Under the pieces are notes generated by a model. The model was given only the letters and a program-made list of their open reading frames with translations, ran no database searches and had not been told where the DNA came from. A program made the position numbers and the translations under genes. Positions 22,737 through 31,324 of a stretch of 34,768 nt of DNA are shown here, piece by piece. Positions within the stretch are counted from its first letter, which is position 1; every line of letters starts with the position of its first letter. Source of the DNA: Actinomycetes bacterium (lineage in GTDB: Bacteria > Actinomycetota > Actinomycetes > Mycobacteriales > Mycobacteriaceae); the NCBI GenBank assembly GCA_029780675.1, contig JAKOYE010000163.1, positions 1-34,768 on the forward strand. The letters run 5' to 3'.

Positions 22737-25283
22737 ATGAGGGCCGCGAAAGGTGCCGGTCGAGCCGGCTCCGCGTTGGTCGTCCTCGGAGCGGGGGCGC
22801 TGATCGCGTCGGCCCCCGCGTGGGCCGCTCCGGAGCAATCCGCCGACGCCGGCGAGCCCGGGTACGCCGCGCAGAGCGCCGACACCAACGCCGGCCGCGA
22901 CGGCGCCACCCGCTCCCAGGCGGAGTCCCGTGCCCAGCACTCTTCGGCCCGCCATGCTGACTCGAAAGCCGTTGTAGCCGTGACCATTCCGGCAGCGGCG
23001 GAAACGGTCGACATCCCGACCGGGCGGACTCCCAACGACCGCCGGGTGGCCGGCGCCCGATCGGCCCCCGCCGCGCGGGCCGCGGCCCAGACCTCCGCCA
23101 TCGCGCGGGCCACCGCCCGCGCCGACGCGGCGGCCAACCCCATCGCCGAACTCTTCTTCAACGCGACCCCGACGCTCAACCCCACCCGCACCGGGCAGGA
23201 CTCGCAGAGTGTGGTCACCGGTGACCTCAACATCGACGACCCGGACAGTGCCGCCGTCACCTACACCGTCACCGAGCAACCGGAGCGCGGCAGCGTGGTG
23301 GTCGACGCCGACGGCCGCTACACCTACACCCCCGACGACGCCTACGCGCGGATCGGCACCACCGACGCCTTCACCGTCACCGTCAGCGACGCCCCCAGCG
23401 GCTTCCACATCCACGGCCTGGAAGGTCTGCTGAACCTGCTGAGCTTCGGCCTGATCGGCGCCGCCGGGCACGCCACGACGACCCGGGTCACCGTGGTGGT
23501 CGACCCCCGCAACACCGCTCCGGTGGCGGCGGTGGCCGTCGGTGGCCCCGACCCGGTGACCGGTGTGGTCACCGGCGCCGTGCTCGGCAGCGACGACGAC
23601 GGCGACCCGCTGACCTACACCGGCCCGTCCGCGACCGACAAGGGCGCGGTGAACGTCGCCGCCGACGGCACCTTCACCTACACCCCGACCGCCGAGGCCC
23701 GCCATGACGCCGCCTCGGCGATGGCCACCGTCGTCGACAAGACCGACAGCTTCACCGTCACCGTCGCCGACGGATTCGGCGGCACCGTGGACGTCGTTAT
23801 CGCCGTGGAGGTTTCGCCGCTCAACGAGGCCCCGGTGGGTGGGGTCAGCGTCGGCACACCCGACCCGGCGACCGGACGGGTCACCGGCCGGGTGACCGCC
23901 ACCGACGCCGACGGGGACGCGCTGACCTACACCGGCCCGACATCGACGGCCAAGGGTGCCGTCACCGTCGCCCCCGACGGCACCTTCACCTACCTGCCGA
24001 CACCGACCACGCGGCATAGGGCGGCGGCGCTCAACGCCACCGTCGCCGACAAGACCGACACCTTCACCGTCACCGTCAGCGACGGCAGTGGCGGCAGCAC
24101 CGCCGTCCTGGTCACCGTGGCGATCTCGCCGACCAACAACGCCCCGGTCTCGGGCGGTGCGGTGGTGGGAACGCCGAACGCCACCACCGGTGTGGTCACC
24201 GGATCGGTGGTCGCCGTCGACGCCGACGGTGACACGCTGACCTACAGTGCCTCCACGCCGGCCAAGGGGACGGCCACCGTCGCCGGCAACGGGTCGTTCA
24301 CCTACACCCCGTCGACCTCCGCCCGGCAGTCCGCCGCGGCACCGGGGGCCACCGACGCCGACAAGAGCGACGCCTTCACCGTCACCGTCACCGACGGGCA
24401 CGGGGGATCGGTGGCCATCCCGGTCAGCGTCACCGTCGCCCCGGCCGTCGCACCGCCGGTGCAGAGCGTGGTGAGCTTCGGGTTCGTCTACGGCGCGGGC
24501 TCGCAGTACTGGACGCCGGAGGCCCGCAGCGCACTGGAGTCGACGGCGGCGTCACTGGCGTCGTATTTCGTGGTGGGCACGCCGGTGACGATCACCGTCA
24601 ACGTCAGCGGTATCAACTCGCCGAGTTCGGGCACGCTGGCCTACGCCTCGGTGAGCTTCACCGGCGGTGGGTCCGGGTCCTACCGCACGGTGGTGCAGCA
24701 GGAGATCATCACCGGGACGGATGCCAACGGCAGCACCGCCGACGCCTCGATCACCTACAACTGGAGCTACCCGTGGGCGTTGGGTAACAGCGTCTCCGGC
24801 AGCCAGTACGACTTCAAGGCCGTGGCGATCCACGAGCTTCTGCACACCGTCGGCTTCCTGACCGGCACCGGCGGCAACCCGGCATCCGCGGACCGGAACT
24901 GGACGATCTACGACAGCTTCCTGGCGACGAGCAACGGCACCCGGGTGATCGGCAACGACTACCGGATCGTCAGCGGCCTGGTCGGCAACTTCACCGGCGC
25001 CGGCGGCGGCCTGTACTTCGCCGGGCCCAATGCGGTCGCCGCCTACGGCGGCCCGGTGCCGCTGTACACCCCGGGCAGTTGGGAGGAGGGCAGTTCGGTG
25101 TCGCACGTCGACGAACTGCCGGGTTATGTGATGGAACCGTTCTCCGGTTACGGCCTCGGCGTCCGGGTGTTGACACCGGTCGAGGTGGCGATCCTGCGGG
25201 ACCTGGGTTTCACGATGCGTGATCAGCCGTTGGTGTACGCGATCCTGCTGATCGGACTGGGTCTGCGCCGCAGGCGGCGCTGA
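22737..25283 (+). CDS. Secreted multi-VCBS metalloprotease with C-terminal hydrophobic/Arg tail (paralogue 2)
   Basis: 848 residues from ATG 22737. Signal peptide 1-30 (APAWA-AP), a disordered Ala/Arg/Asp region to about 130, a degenerate cadherin-like module (about 150-258), then three VCBS/cadherin-like modules with an exact 104-residue period beginning NTAPV (259), NEAPV (363) and NNAPV (467). Each has DADGD-type acidic turns likely to bind calcium. The metalloprotease domain (about 575-830) has HELLHTVGF (H699, E700, H703), H790 in SVSHV and M799 in VMEP: the same spacing as paralogue 1. The last 15 residues are YAILLIGLGL followed by five Arg, resembling a membrane-anchor/sorting tail without a recognition motif. 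It lies 41 nt downstream of paralogue 1 and is probably co-transcribed. Confidence 0.82.
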   Translation: MRAAKGAGRAGSALVVLGAGALIASAPAWAAPEQSADAGEPGYAAQSADTNAGRDGATRSQAESRAQHSSARHADSKAVVAVTIPAAAETVDIPTGRTPNDRRVAGARSAPAARAAAQTSAIARATARADAAANPIAELFFNATPTLNPTRTGQDSQSVVTGDLNIDDPDSAAVTYTVTEQPERGSVVVDADGRYTYTPDDAYARIGTTDAFTVTVSDAPSGFHIHGLEGLLNLLSFGLIGAAGHATTTRVTVVVDPRNTAPVAAVAVGGPDPVTGVVTGAVLGSDDDGDPLTYTGPSATDKGAVNVAADGTFTYTPTAEARHDAASAMATVVDKTDSFTVTVADGFGGTVDVVIAVEVSPLNEAPVGGVSVGTPDPATGRVTGRVTATDADGDALTYTGPTSTAKGAVTVAPDGTFTYLPTPTTRHRAAALNATVADKTDTFTVTVSDGSGGSTAVLVTVAISPTNNAPVSGGAVVGTPNATTGVVTGSVVAVDADGDTLTYSASTPAKGTATVAGNGSFTYTPSTSARQSAAAPGATDADKSDAFTVTVTDGHGGSVAIPVSVTVAPAVAPPVQSVVSFGFVYGAGSQYWTPEARSALESTAASLASYFVVGTPVTITVNVSGINSPSSGTLAYASVSFTGGGSGSYRTVVQQEIITGTDANGSTADASITYNWSYPWALGNSVSGSQYDFKAVAIHELLHTVGFLTGTGGNPASADRNWTIYDSFLATSNGTRVIGNDYRIVSGLVGNFTGAGGGLYFAGPNAVAAYGGPVPLYTPGSWEEGSSVSHVDELPGYVMEPFSGYGLGVRVLTPVEVAILRDLGFTMRDQPLVYAILLIGLGLRRRRR
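25265..25280. terminator. Hairpin inside the end of the long metalloprotease gene
   Basis: GCGCCGC (25265-25271) and GCGGCGC (25274-25280) are perfect complements separated by two bases, so a 6-bp stem with a 4-nt loop would form. The sequence encodes the terminal Arg cluster and separates two convergent genes whose stops are four bases apart. Confidence 0.4.
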
Positions 25284-25287
25284 AAAG

Positions 25288-25584
25288 CTAGAGAGCCGGC
25301 TTGTAGACGGCGGACAGCGTCACGGTGCCGTCCGTGGCGGCCTTGGAGTAGAAACCGTCGATGCTGCCCGCGCCGATGCGGGCCCCGTCCAGATGGGCGG
25401 AGGCACCCTGCACGTAGATCTCGCTGGCCTGCATCTCGGTTCCGAGGGAGCCGGGGGCGGCGGCCGCGACACTGGCGGCGTCGGTGGAACCCGGGGTGGG
25501 TGCCGGGGTGGCGGCGGCCGGTGCGGCCATTGCCAGCGACCCGGCGGCCAGGGCTGCTCCGAGGAAAATTGTCGCCTTCTTCAT
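25288..25584 (-). CDS. Small secreted protein of unknown function
   Basis: 98 residues from ATG 25584, preceded by an ideal AGGAGG six bases upstream. A clear signal peptide (MKKATIFLGAALAAGSLAMA, cleavage near AAA-TP at 25-26) is followed by a short Pro/Ala/Ser linker and a mature part of about 70 residues with ASEIYVQGASAHLDGARIGAGSIDGFYSKAATDGTVTLSAVYKPAL, predicted to be mostly beta. There are no cysteines. I do not recognise a domain. It has its own promoter (25629-25656). The strong ribosome site and promoter suggest an abundant exported protein. Confidence 0.75.
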   Translation of the reverse strand: MKKATIFLGAALAAGSLAMAAPAAATPAPTPGSTDAASVAAAAPGSLGTEMQASEIYVQGASAHLDGARIGAGSIDGFYSKAATDGTVTLSAVYKPAL

Positions 25585-25628
25585 GGGGAGCCTCCTGAAT
25601 GTCGCCACCGCTGAGGTTCTGAGCCTCG

Positions 25629-25656
25629 CTGATACAGGAACGGTATCGCTTGTCAA
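25629..25656 (-). promoter_or_regulatory. Promoter of the 98-residue secreted protein, with dyad in the spacer
   Basis: On the minus strand, consensus -35 TTGACA (25656-25651) and a TATCAG -10 (25634-25629) are separated by 16 nt. The inverted repeat GATAC (25631-25635) / GTATC (25643-25647), with a 7-nt centre, overlaps the -10 and the spacer and could be an operator. Confidence 0.5.
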
Positions 25657-25715
25657 ATCCCCAGGCCATAGCATGTTGCGAGGATCACAGGACCGGTGGG
25701 CGACGGAATCCGAAG

Positions 25716-26450
25716 CTAGCCGCCCATCAGCGCGCGCCACTGCCCGGCATCGCGGACCCGGTAGACGTAATTGGTGCGCTTGACCTCCTCCAGGCCGGCG
25801 CTGGGCTCCGCGGAATACCAGTGCCCGGGGAACACCGTGGGGTCGTCCTTCAGGGCCGCCAACTGCTGCAGGCTGCGGAACATCTCGTCGACGTCACCGC
25901 CGGGAAAGTCGGTGCGCCCGCAGCCGTCGAGGAACAGAGTGTCGCCGGCCACCAGTCGTCCGTCGAGAAGGAAGCACTGGCTGCCCGGGGTGTGGCCGGG
26001 GGTGTGCAGCAGTTCGATGGGGATGTCGCCGACGTCGACGACGTCGCCGTGCGAGTGGGTGGTCAGATCACCCAGCGGAATGCCGGTGACTCGCGAAACC
26101 CATTGGGCCTCATGGGTGTTCACGTGGACCGGCACGCTGACCCGGTCCAGCAGCTCGGCCAGTCCCTTGAGGGTGAAGCCCATCATCGACCCGCCGACGT
26201 GGTCGGGGTGGTGGTGGGTGACCAGCACCCCGGACAGCCGCATGCCGTCGGCCTCGAGAGCGTCGAGCAGATCGCCGGCGGCGTAGGCCGGATCGACCAT
26301 CACCGCGTCGCCGGTCTGCCGGTCGCCGATCAGGTAGGCGAAGTTGCGCATCTGGGTGGCGATCGGGTCGCCGACGGCGAAGTCCCGGCCGGCGAGCAAC
26401 TGGCGGAAGTACAGGCGGGAATCGGAGGCCCCGGAAGCCGTTGAAGTCAC
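25716..26450 (-). CDS. MBL-fold metallo-hydrolase (glyoxalase II-like)
   Basis: 244 residues from GTG 26450 (MTSTASGASDSRLYF), chosen because upstream codons lack family similarity. Metallo-beta-lactamase motifs: THHHPDH (78-84), H153 in LHTPGHTPGS, D170 in VAGDTLF and H210 in FPGHW, the full set for a dinuclear metal centre. The early segment QMRNFAYLIGD and the CGRTDFPGGD segment are typical of the glyoxalase II/persulfide dioxygenase group. Position matches Rv0634c, annotated as a glyoxalase II. The glutathione-dependent reaction would have to use mycothiol or another thiol in mycobacteria, so hydrolysis of a different thioester, or persulfide oxidation, is possible. Confidence 0.85.
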   Translation of the reverse strand: MTSTASGASDSRLYFRQLLAGRDFAVGDPIATQMRNFAYLIGDRQTGDAVMVDPAYAAGDLLDALEADGMRLSGVLVTHHHPDHVGGSMMGFTLKGLAELLDRVSVPVHVNTHEAQWVSRVTGIPLGDLTTHSHGDVVDVGDIPIELLHTPGHTPGSQCFLLDGRLVAGDTLFLDGCGRTDFPGGDVDEMFRSLQQLAALKDDPTVFPGHWYSAEPSAGLEEVKRTNYVYRVRDAGQWRALMGG

Positions 26451-26571
26451 AGCCCCACAGTAGAGCCGAGAAATGTCGCCGCCGTCGCGGTGCGGCTCAT
26501 TGAAGGGACCCCTACCCGCTGTCATGATGAGCCTCGCCCTGGCTGGGGCCATTGACTAGTAGGAGGCTCCC

Positions 26572-27417
26572 GTGAGCGTTTCGGCCCGTTCGTTTCTGAT
26601 CCCCGCGGCGGCGCTGGCAACCGCCGGTGCGGTGGCGTTGACGCCCGCGATGACGTCCGCGACCTCGACCGCCGCTGTGGCGCCCGCACTGACCGCCGCC
26701 GCGGTGCCCGCGATCCACATCGAGGAGATCCAGCTGGCCGGCATCGGCCGGGACATCTACGACTCGATCACCAACTTCGTGCAGTACACGGTCAGCTCGG
26801 CGGAGTTCTGGATCGACCTGATCCCGCTGATCGGCCCGCCGCTGGCCGACCAGCTGAACATCAACTATTTCGAGGGCATCCAGCCGCTGATCGCCTCGAC
26901 GGTCCACTTCATCTCGGACGTGATCGCCAACCCGCTGAACGTCCTGGAACTCGCGGTGATCTACGGGCAGAACCTCTTCTACACCGGCTACAACTGGGTG
27001 TCGGCGCAGTCGCAGTTCTTCGGACTTCCGCCGCTGGCGCCGATCCCGGTGCCGCCGCCGCTGGCGTCGGTGTCCCCAGGAGGCCGCGGGGCGGCCGCGG
27101 CTGTCGCAGCCCCGGCTACCGAGGAGGCCACCGACGCGCCGGCGGCCGTGGCAACCGCCATGGAATCCGCCGTCGAATCTGCGGTCACCGCCGAAACCCC
27201 ACAAGCCGTCGCGGACGTCACCGTCGCCCGCCCGGATGCCCGCGGCCGGGCCGCCCGCGCGAACGCCGACACGCCCCGCCCCGCTCGCGCGGTGGCCGGC
27301 AGTGCCGAGGCGACTACCCCGGAGGCCGCCGGCGCCCCCGAAGCGGCCCAGGCTGCCGACGCCCCGCAGCGCGGTTCGGCGAAGTCCGACCGCGGGGCGG
27401 CCCGCGCGGCCCGCTGA
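26572..27417 (+). CDS. Secreted mycobacterial protein with Ala/Pro-rich tail
   Basis: 281 residues from GTG 26572, preceded by AGGAGG five bases upstream. Signal-like N-terminus (1-45: ARSFLIPAAALATAGAVALTPAM...). A conserved core (about 46-160) contains IQLAGIGRDIYDSITNFVQYTVSSAEFWIDLIPLIGPPLADQLNINYFEGIQPLIASTVHFISDVIANPLN, a helical amphipathic region found in several mycobacterial exported proteins of unknown function. Residues 165-281 are low complexity Ala/Pro/Arg with no secondary structure expected. It is convergent with the phosphatase gene. No PE or PPE motif is present. Confidence 0.7.
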   Translation: MSVSARSFLIPAAALATAGAVALTPAMTSATSTAAVAPALTAAAVPAIHIEEIQLAGIGRDIYDSITNFVQYTVSSAEFWIDLIPLIGPPLADQLNINYFEGIQPLIASTVHFISDVIANPLNVLELAVIYGQNLFYTGYNWVSAQSQFFGLPPLAPIPVPPPLASVSPGGRGAAAAVAAPATEEATDAPAAVATAMESAVESAVTAETPQAVADVTVARPDARGRAARANADTPRPARAVAGSAEATTPEAAGAPEAAQAADAPQRGSAKSDRGAARAAR

Positions 27418-27436
27418 CCGCCGCTCACTCCAGGGA

Positions 27437-27952
27437 TCAGCCGACGAACACCCGTCGGCAGAACTCGACGACGGGCGCCACCAACGCGGCGATCTGTTCG
27501 GCCACCTCGGCATAGACCTCAGGGGTCTTACCGATCGGGTCGGCGATGTCCTCAAGGTCGTCGGCGCGCAGTTGCGGCCGCAGGGTGGATAAGTCGCCCA
27601 GGTCGGCGGGCTCGAACTGGGTGGTCAACGCGGCGGCCTCGGTGAGGATGAACGTCCGGTGCAGTTGCCGCGGCGCGAGTTCCAGGACGGCGTCGCGGTG
27701 CGCCCGGGTCATCGCGATCACCAGATCGGCGTCGGTGGCGATGGCCGGGGTGAGCTGACGGGCGGAGAAGCCGGTCGGGTCGCCGCCGAGGTCCAGCAGC
27801 GCCTGGGCGGCCTCCGGGTGCATCGGGTGGGCGATCACCGCGCGGGTGCCGGCGCTGGAAGCACGGATGTCCGCCATCGCCAGACCGGCGGCGAGACGCT
27901 CGGCCGTGGGCGAGCGGCAGATGTTGCCGGTACAGACGAAGAGAATGTGCAC
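27437..27952 (-). CDS. Low-molecular-weight protein-tyrosine-phosphatase family protein
   Basis: 171 residues from ATG 27952. The P-loop is CTGNICRS (C7 to S14, with R13), the CX5R(S/T) signature, and the general-acid motif DPIGK has D138 (138-142). The fold is shared with arsenate reductase (ArsC, thioredoxin type), which lacks the DP acid motif; its presence favours a phosphatase. The length fits secreted or cytosolic bacterial phosphatases such as PtpA, but the sequence outside the motifs differs, so it is not assigned to ptpA. It diverges from the tRNA-Thr gene and its promoter. Confidence 0.88.
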   Translation of the reverse strand: MHILFVCTGNICRSPTAERLAAGLAMADIRASSAGTRAVIAHPMHPEAAQALLDLGGDPTGFSARQLTPAIATDADLVIAMTRAHRDAVLELAPRQLHRTFILTEAAALTTQFEPADLGDLSTLRPQLRADDLEDIADPIGKTPEVYAEVAEQIAALVAPVVEFCRRVFVG

Positions 27953-27998
27953 GTAAGCGCTCCTGAACTGTGGTTGGCGGTCAGACGGTCGACGGGTT

Positions 27999-28027
27999 TT
28001 GTCGGGACCAGTTCTACCCTGTACCCT
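27999..28027 (+). promoter_or_regulatory. Promoter of tRNA-Thr/tRNA-Met and the rpmG-hadABC unit
   Basis: TTGTCG (27999-28004), 17-nt spacer and TACCCT (28022-28027). A start near 28034 would lie 20 nt before tRNA-Thr. The TACCCT -10 is shared with tRNA-Tyr. There is no obvious other promoter before rpmG, so hadABC may be transcribed from here. Confidence 0.65.
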
Positions 28028-28053
28028 TTCGTACGGCCCGCCGCGCGGGCCAC

Positions 28054-28126
28054 GCCCCCTTAGCTCAGTCGGCAGAGCGTTTCCATGGTAAGGAAAAGGT
28101 CAACGGTTCGATTCCGTTAGGGGGCT
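28054..28126 (+). tRNA. tRNA-Thr (anticodon GGT)
   Basis: 73 nt. Acceptor arms GCCCCCT (28054-28060) and AGGGGGC (28119-28125) pair perfectly, with discriminator T at 28126. The anticodon stem TTTCC/GGAAA encloses ATGGTAA with GGT. T arm GGTTCGATTCC. CCA not encoded. Confidence 0.95.
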
Positions 28127-28169
28127 CGGAGGGCGCCGGCCCGGACTAGCCGAGCGGCGGCCCCGGCAT

Positions 28170-28243
28170 GGCGGTGTAGCTCAGCTGGTTAGAGCGCACG
28201 ACTCATAATCGTGAGGTCGGGGGATCGAGCCCCCCCACCGCTA
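28170..28243 (+). tRNA. tRNA-Met (anticodon CAT, elongator type)
   Basis: 74 nt. Acceptor arms GGCGGTG (28170-28176) and CACCGCT (28236-28242) pair with one terminal G-U; discriminator A. Anticodon loop TCATAAT with CAT in an ACGAC/GTCGT-like stem. It has no initiator-type mismatch features. A lysidine tRNA-Ile(CAU) cannot be excluded by anticodon alone, but its position before rpmG fits metT. Confidence 0.9.
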
Positions 28244-28277
28244 CGGGAGACAACGAGCGTGAAAGAGAGCATTCGAC

Positions 28278-28445
28278 GTGGCCTCGAGCACTGACGTACG
28301 GCCGAAGATCACCTTGGCCTGTGAGGTGTGCAAGCACCGCAACTACATCACCAAGAAGAACCGCCGTAACGACCCCGACCGGCTTGAGCTCAAGAAGTTC
28401 TGCCCCAACTGCGGCAAGCATCAGGGCCACAAAGAGTCCCGCTGA
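28278..28445 (+). CDS. rpmG: 50S ribosomal protein L33
   Basis: 55 residues from GTG 28278. The zinc-binding (C+) form has C15-E-V-C18 and C42-P-N-C45. The body [31 protein letters not shown] is typical of L33. It is the short ribosomal protein placed directly before hadA (three bases between the stop and the next start), the arrangement seen in M. tuberculosis at Rv0634B. Many mycobacteria also have a cysteine-free L33 paralogue used under zinc limitation; this copy is the zinc-containing one. Confidence 0.95.
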   Translation: MASSTDVRPKITLACEVCKHRNYITKKNRRNDPDRLELKKFCPNCGKHQGHKESR

Positions 28446-28448
28446 TTC

Positions 28449-28928
28449 GTGGCGCTTTCCCCCAGCATCGTCGGTAGGCATTACCGCTATCCCGGTTCTT
28501 ATCAGGTCGAGCGCGAAAAGGTCCGCGAGTACGCCCGCGCGGTTCAGAATGACGATCCGGCCTATCACAGCGATGAGGCCGCGGCCGCGCTCGGCTACAA
28601 AGGCGTCGTTTCACCGCTGACCTTCATCTCGGTTTTCGGCTACACCGCGCAGCGCGCGTTCTTCGACGACGCCCAGATCGGTATCACCGACAAGCAGATT
28701 GTCCAGGTCGACCAGGTGTTGAAGTTCCGCAAGCCCGTCACGGCGGGGGACACCCTGTACGCCGATGTCTACCTCGATGAGCTGCGGCAGGCGCACGGCA
28801 CCGACATCGTTGTGACCAAAGTCGTGATCACCGACCAAAACGGTGACATTGTGCAGGAGAATTTCACGACGCTCGCTGGGCGGAGTGACGAGAGTGGAGA
28901 GAGTGGCTTCGAGGATGGCACTGCGTGA
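28449..28928 (+). CDS. hadA: (3R)-hydroxyacyl-ACP dehydratase subunit HadA
   Basis: 159 residues from GTG 28449, three bases after the rpmG stop. It is a hot-dog fold protein of the MaoC type (VEREKVREYARAVQNDDPAYHSDEAAA...VVSPLTFISVFG), the substrate-stabilising partner of HadB in the FAS-II dehydratase for mycolic acid elongation. It is not expected to carry the catalytic D/H pair itself. The thioamide prodrugs isoxyl and thiacetazone covalently modify HadA cysteine 61 in M. tuberculosis; in this sequence residue 61 lies in the SVFGYTAQ segment and I see no cysteine there. Its stop overlaps the hadB start by 14 nt. Confidence 0.95.
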   Translation: MALSPSIVGRHYRYPGSYQVEREKVREYARAVQNDDPAYHSDEAAAALGYKGVVSPLTFISVFGYTAQRAFFDDAQIGITDKQIVQVDQVLKFRKPVTAGDTLYADVYLDELRQAHGTDIVVTKVVITDQNGDIVQENFTTLAGRSDESGESGFEDGTA

Positions 28929-29343
28929 GTTCAGTTCGGTCAAGGTCGGCGACGAGCTTCCCGAGCGGCACATCAATCTGACCCGCGCCGATCTGGTGAA
29001 CTACGCCGGTGTGTCCGGCGACCTGAACCCGATCCACTGGGACGACGAGATCGCCAAGCAGGTGGGTCTGGACACCGCCATCGCCCACGGCATGCTGACC
29101 ATGGGTCTCGGCGGCGGCTACGTCACCGAGTGGGTGGGCGACCCGGGCGCGGTCACCGAGTACAACGTGCGGTTCACCGCCATCGTCCCGGTGCCCAACG
29201 ATGGCGTCGGTGCCGACATCGTGTTCAACGGCCGGATCAAGAAGGTCGACGAGCAGGACAAGACCGTCACCATCGCGCTGACGGCGACTCACGAGGGCAA
29301 GAAGATCTTCGGTCGCGCCATCGCCGTCGCGAAGTTGGCGTGA
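28915..29343 (+). CDS. hadB: (3R)-hydroxyacyl-ACP dehydratase catalytic subunit HadB
   Basis: 142 residues from ATG 28915, beginning within the last codons of hadA. Catalytic subunit of the HadAB and HadBC heterodimers, which dehydrate 3-hydroxyacyl-AcpM in the FAS-II elongation cycle. The hydratase-2 motif GVSGDLNPIHWDDEIA gives D36 and H41, the catalytic pair, and TAIAHGMLTMGLGGGYV is the following hot-dog helix. The overlap with hadA, and the single base before hadC, indicate one translationally coupled operon. Confidence 0.97.
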   Translation: MALREFSSVKVGDELPERHINLTRADLVNYAGVSGDLNPIHWDDEIAKQVGLDTAIAHGMLTMGLGGGYVTEWVGDPGAVTEYNVRFTAIVPVPNDGVGADIVFNGRIKKVDEQDKTVTIALTATHEGKKIFGRAIAVAKLA

Positions 29344-29344
29344 C

Positions 29345-29860
29345 ATGGCGCTGAAGACCGACATCCGGGGCATGGTCTGGGAGTACCCGGAGCCGTTCGC
29401 GGTGGGCCGCGAGCAGATCCGTCAGTACGCCAAGGCCGTCAAGGCCACCGATCCGGCCAGCTTCGACGAGGCCGCCGCCCGGGAACTGGGCCACGACGGC
29501 CTGGTCGCGCCGCTGACGTTCGTGTCGATCATCGCGGTGATGACCCAGCGGCACTTCTTCCAGCACGTCGACGTGGGTTTCGAGACCATGCAGATCGTCC
29601 AGGTGGACCAGAAATTCCAGTACCTCCGGCCGATCGTCGAGGGTGACGTGGTACGCGCCACCATGTATATCGACTCCGTCGACGAACGGTTCGGTGCGGA
29701 TATCGTGACCAGCCGCAATGTGCTGACCGACGAGAAGACCGGTGAGGTGGTGTTGGTCGCCTACACCACCCTGATGGGGCATGAGGGCGATAACTCCATC
29801 TCGGCGGGCTGGGACCCGGAGACCGGGCAGGTGATGCGCAAGCCTGTCACCCACGATTAG
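29345..29860 (+). CDS. hadC: (3R)-hydroxyacyl-ACP dehydratase subunit HadC
   Basis: 171 residues from ATG 29345, one base after the hadB stop. HadC replaces HadA in the HadBC dimer, which acts on longer acyl chains late in meromycolate elongation. It shares with HadA the hot-dog layout (REQIRQYAKAVKATDPASFDEAAA ... APLTFVSIIAVMTQ ... QIVQVDQKFQYLRPI) and is slightly longer than HadA, with a C-terminal extension (GHEGDNSISAGWDPETGQVM). It is the last gene of the rpmG-hadABC unit; a hairpin follows at 29913. Confidence 0.96.
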   Translation: MALKTDIRGMVWEYPEPFAVGREQIRQYAKAVKATDPASFDEAAARELGHDGLVAPLTFVSIIAVMTQRHFFQHVDVGFETMQIVQVDQKFQYLRPIVEGDVVRATMYIDSVDERFGADIVTSRNVLTDEKTGEVVLVAYTTLMGHEGDNSISAGWDPETGQVMRKPVTHD

Positions 29861-29887
29861 TCAGTGGGCAGGCTGTCGCGCTACACT
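29858..29887 (+). promoter_or_regulatory. Possible promoter upstream of tRNA-Trp/secE
   Basis: TACACT (29882-29887) is a good -10 element, with TAGTCA (29858-29863) as a weak -35 at 18-nt spacing. It overlaps the end of hadC and would give a leader of about 75 nt before tRNA-Trp. Confidence 0.4.
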
Positions 29888-29912
29888 GCGATTTCGGGTA
29901 TTCCCACGTTAA

Positions 29913-29944
29913 GCGCGCTTCCGTCGGGTTGACGGCGAGCGCGC
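29913..29944. terminator. Long stem-loop between hadC and tRNA-Trp
   Basis: GCGCGCT (29913-29919) with AGCGCGC (29938-29944), and CCGTC (29921-29925) with GACGG (29931-29935), form a 12-bp stem with a small bulge and a GGGTT loop. It may terminate hadABC or act as a processing site before tRNA-Trp. Confidence 0.5.
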
Positions 29945-29966
29945 GATTCATGTGGGGCTCCCCCGA

Positions 29967-30039
<73 letters not shown>

Positions 30040-30052
30040 CTCAAACTGAATA

Positions 30053-30068
30053 GCACCGTTGCCGGTGC
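30053..30068 (+). terminator. Short hairpin after tRNA-Trp
   Basis: GCACCG (30053-30058) and CGGTGC (30063-30068) pair perfectly around TTGC, 14 nt after the tRNA and 56 nt before secE. It could terminate part of the tRNA transcript or mark a processing site. There is no U-tract. Confidence 0.35.
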
Positions 30069-30123
30069 AGACGACAGATGGTGGACACTGGGGAGTGACA
30101 CCACCGGACTTAAGGAGCATGCG

Positions 30124-31321
<1,198 letters not shown>

Positions 31322-31324
31322 TCG

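Noticed and set aside
23511..24450. Repetitive coding sequence as a possible CRISPR or tandem DNA array
   Set aside because: The 312-nt period is the 104-residue VCBS protein module, in frame and divergent at the DNA level.
26572..27417. PPE family member
   Set aside because: No Pro-Pro-Glu motif near the N-terminus and the start is a secretion signal, so it is listed only as a secreted protein.
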